DNA of 64,000 nt, from contig NZ_FNWS01000001.1 in the NCBI RefSeq assembly GCF_900108455.1, positions 186,001 through 250,000 of the forward strand, written 5' to 3'. Origin of the DNA: Fructobacillus pseudoficulneus. Lineage in GTDB: Bacteria > Bacillota > Bacilli > Lactobacillales > Lactobacillaceae. The notes under the pieces were generated by a model. That model was not told the DNA's origin. It was given only the letters and a program-made list of their open reading frames with translations, and made no database searches. Each line of letters opens with the position of its first letter. Within the stretch, counting starts at the first letter, position 1. Below are positions 63,249-64,000 of the stretch, piece by piece. The position numbers and the translations under genes are program-made.

Positions 63249-63283
63249 ATACTACATTTGCCGGCCATTAGCAGCCGGCCTCC
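63249..63283 (-). promoter_or_regulatory. Ribosome site separated from its start codon by a hairpin (rluA-family gene)
   Basis: Minus strand: GGAGG, then GCCGGC-N8-GCCGGC (63279-63260), then 11 bases to the ATG. If the hairpin forms, the ribosome site is brought to about 11 bases from the start. It has no T run, so it is not a terminator. Confidence 0.4.
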
Positions 63284-63352
63284 TCATTCTTCTAATGAAA
63301 ACAGCGCCCTCTATCAAAGCGGTCGCTGCTTAAAAATCGTCAAACAACTTTG

Positions 63353-64000
63353 TTAGTCCATTGGGTCGGAGATAAAGGCCTGTTGGACCCGGCTCCAAAA
63401 CTCCAAATGACGGAAGGAAGCAAAGTGAACTTCCTTTTTGGCGACTTCAAATTCCACCGCCACCACGTCTTCTGCCAAAATTTCCAGCTGATCACAGGTC
63501 AGCAAGAAAGAATTGTGCTTGGGCTTAATCGTAATCTTTTGCCCGGACGGCACAATCAAAGGCGACCCTAACGTTCGAAAGACGCGGTTATTAATCGAGG
63601 CAATTTCAGACATTTGAATCGCCTTGAGCGATGGGTGTAAGACTGCCCCACCGTTCGCCTTATTGTAGGCCGTCGATCCGGTTGGCGTGGCAATTGCTAC
63701 CCCATCCCCTCGGAAGCCTTCAAATGGATGACCACCCAGGCAAATGTCGGCCACCAATGTCCCGACTGGCTGCTTGATAGTGGCTTCGTTTAAGGCCAGG
63801 TATTCTTCACGACTACCGTCGGCCGCCACCGTGGTCATCTTCAACAAGGGGTAAGAAACCTTTTGGCCCCGATCAGCCACTAAGCTGTCGACCAGTTCCT
63901 TGACTTCTGTCCCGAGCCAATCCGTGTAAAACCCTAGATGACCGGTGTGCAAGCCAACAAAGCGTAGGTCGTCATGACCATCAATGTATTCATGAAATGC
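63353..64000 (-). CDS. nadK: NAD kinase, N-terminus cut by window edge
   Basis: Phosphorylates NAD to NADP. The visible 215 residues begin in frame at the edge with HDDLRFVGLHTGHLGFYTDW and contain TPTGSTAYNKANGGAVLHP (nucleotide-binding) and the C-terminal beta domain with LGSPLIVPSGQKITI. The N-terminal GGDG loop lies beyond the window. An ATG inside is not the start: the frame stays open and matches the family up to base 64000. nadK followed by an RluA-family gene is a common order in Lactobacillales. Confidence 0.92.
   Translation of the reverse strand, partial: AFHEYIDGHDDLRFVGLHTGHLGFYTDWLGTEVKELVDSLVADRGQKVSYPLLKMTTVAADGSREEYLALNEATIKQPVGTLVADICLGGHPFEGFRGDGVAIATPTGSTAYNKANGGAVLHPSLKAIQMSEIASINNRVFRTLGSPLIVPSGQKITIKPKHNSFLLTCDQLEILAEDVVAVEFEVAKKEVHFASFRHLEFWSRVQQAFISDPMD

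Noticed and set aside
1-64000. tRNA, rRNA, 4.5S RNA, tmRNA genes
   Set aside because: Intergenic regions were read for cloverleaf ends (CCA-adjacent stems, TTCGA loops) and the SRP tetraloop region; none was found. A tRNA search program would be decisive.

Overview
This 64 kb window looks like chromosome from a lactic acid bacterium of the Leuconostoc/Fructobacillus/Weissella group (family Lactobacillaceae in the broad sense). The grounds are the Firmicute-type operons (rnc-smc-ftsY-ylxM-ffh; cdaA-cdaR-glmM; gatC-gatA-gatB-dagK-rlmD; mutS-mutL), strong AGGAGG-type ribosome binding sites, and secreted proteins with dextransucrase-like glucan-binding (YG) repeats, one carrying a KxYKxGKxW signal peptide. 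The genus cannot be fixed from the sequence alone. Nearly everything reads on the minus strand; only rqcH-mscL (133-2272) and rpsO-rpsT (31469-32036) read on the plus strand.

Layout. (1) 1-2.3 kb: rqcH and mscL. (2) 2.3-33 kb: housekeeping block, minus strand: deoxynucleoside kinase, ruvA without ruvB, a sortase, a HAD phosphatase, the SRP/SMC/RNase III operon, glmM with c-di-AMP synthesis and a Na+/H+ antiporter, murB, a DUF1456 gene, mutL-mutS, a GNAT acetyltransferase, an rRNA methyltransferase that lacks the Fe-S cysteines, a diacylglycerol kinase, gatCAB, then rpsO/rpsT and an aldo/keto reductase. (3) 33-54.5 kb: a visibly AT-richer accessory block for cell-surface carbohydrate. It holds a frameshifted LtaS-like gene, a small anchored protein, a membrane-anchored GH68 fructansucrase, GtrA, a tandem pair of large multi-TM proteins (one intact, one broken), a DUF6020 protein, three GT2 enzymes (one GtrB-like, one galactofuranosyltransferase-like), UDP-galactopyranose mutase, a DUF4422 transferase, Wzy, Wzz, the initiating phosphoglycosyl transferase, Wzx and a membrane acyltransferase. 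(4) 54.6-60.7 kb: three secreted glucan-binding proteins, two GH25 muramidases and one SGNH/GDSL esterase, sharing the same three-module C-terminal repeat, with a small anchored protein between them. (5) 60.9-64 kb: mgtE, an RluA-family pseudouridine synthase and nadK (cut by the window edge).

How it fits together. Block 3 reads as a Wzx/Wzy-type wall polysaccharide pathway: initiation on lipid (51322-51954), galactofuranose supply (Glf) and addition, flipping, polymerisation and chain-length control. GtrA/GtrB plus large membrane proteins probably make a second, lipid-linked sugar decoration outside the membrane. Block 4 probably acts on the finished surface: muramidases and an esterase held to alpha-glucan or the wall by shared repeats. 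The most notable things are an 8-bp tandem repeat whose third copy frameshifts one of the paired membrane proteins (with a second lesion, an in-frame TGA), the two single-base homopolymer frameshifts in the LtaS-like gene, and the ordered, homogenised glucan-binding modules shared by three adjacent genes. No tRNA, rRNA, CRISPR array, insertion sequence or phage gene was recognised.
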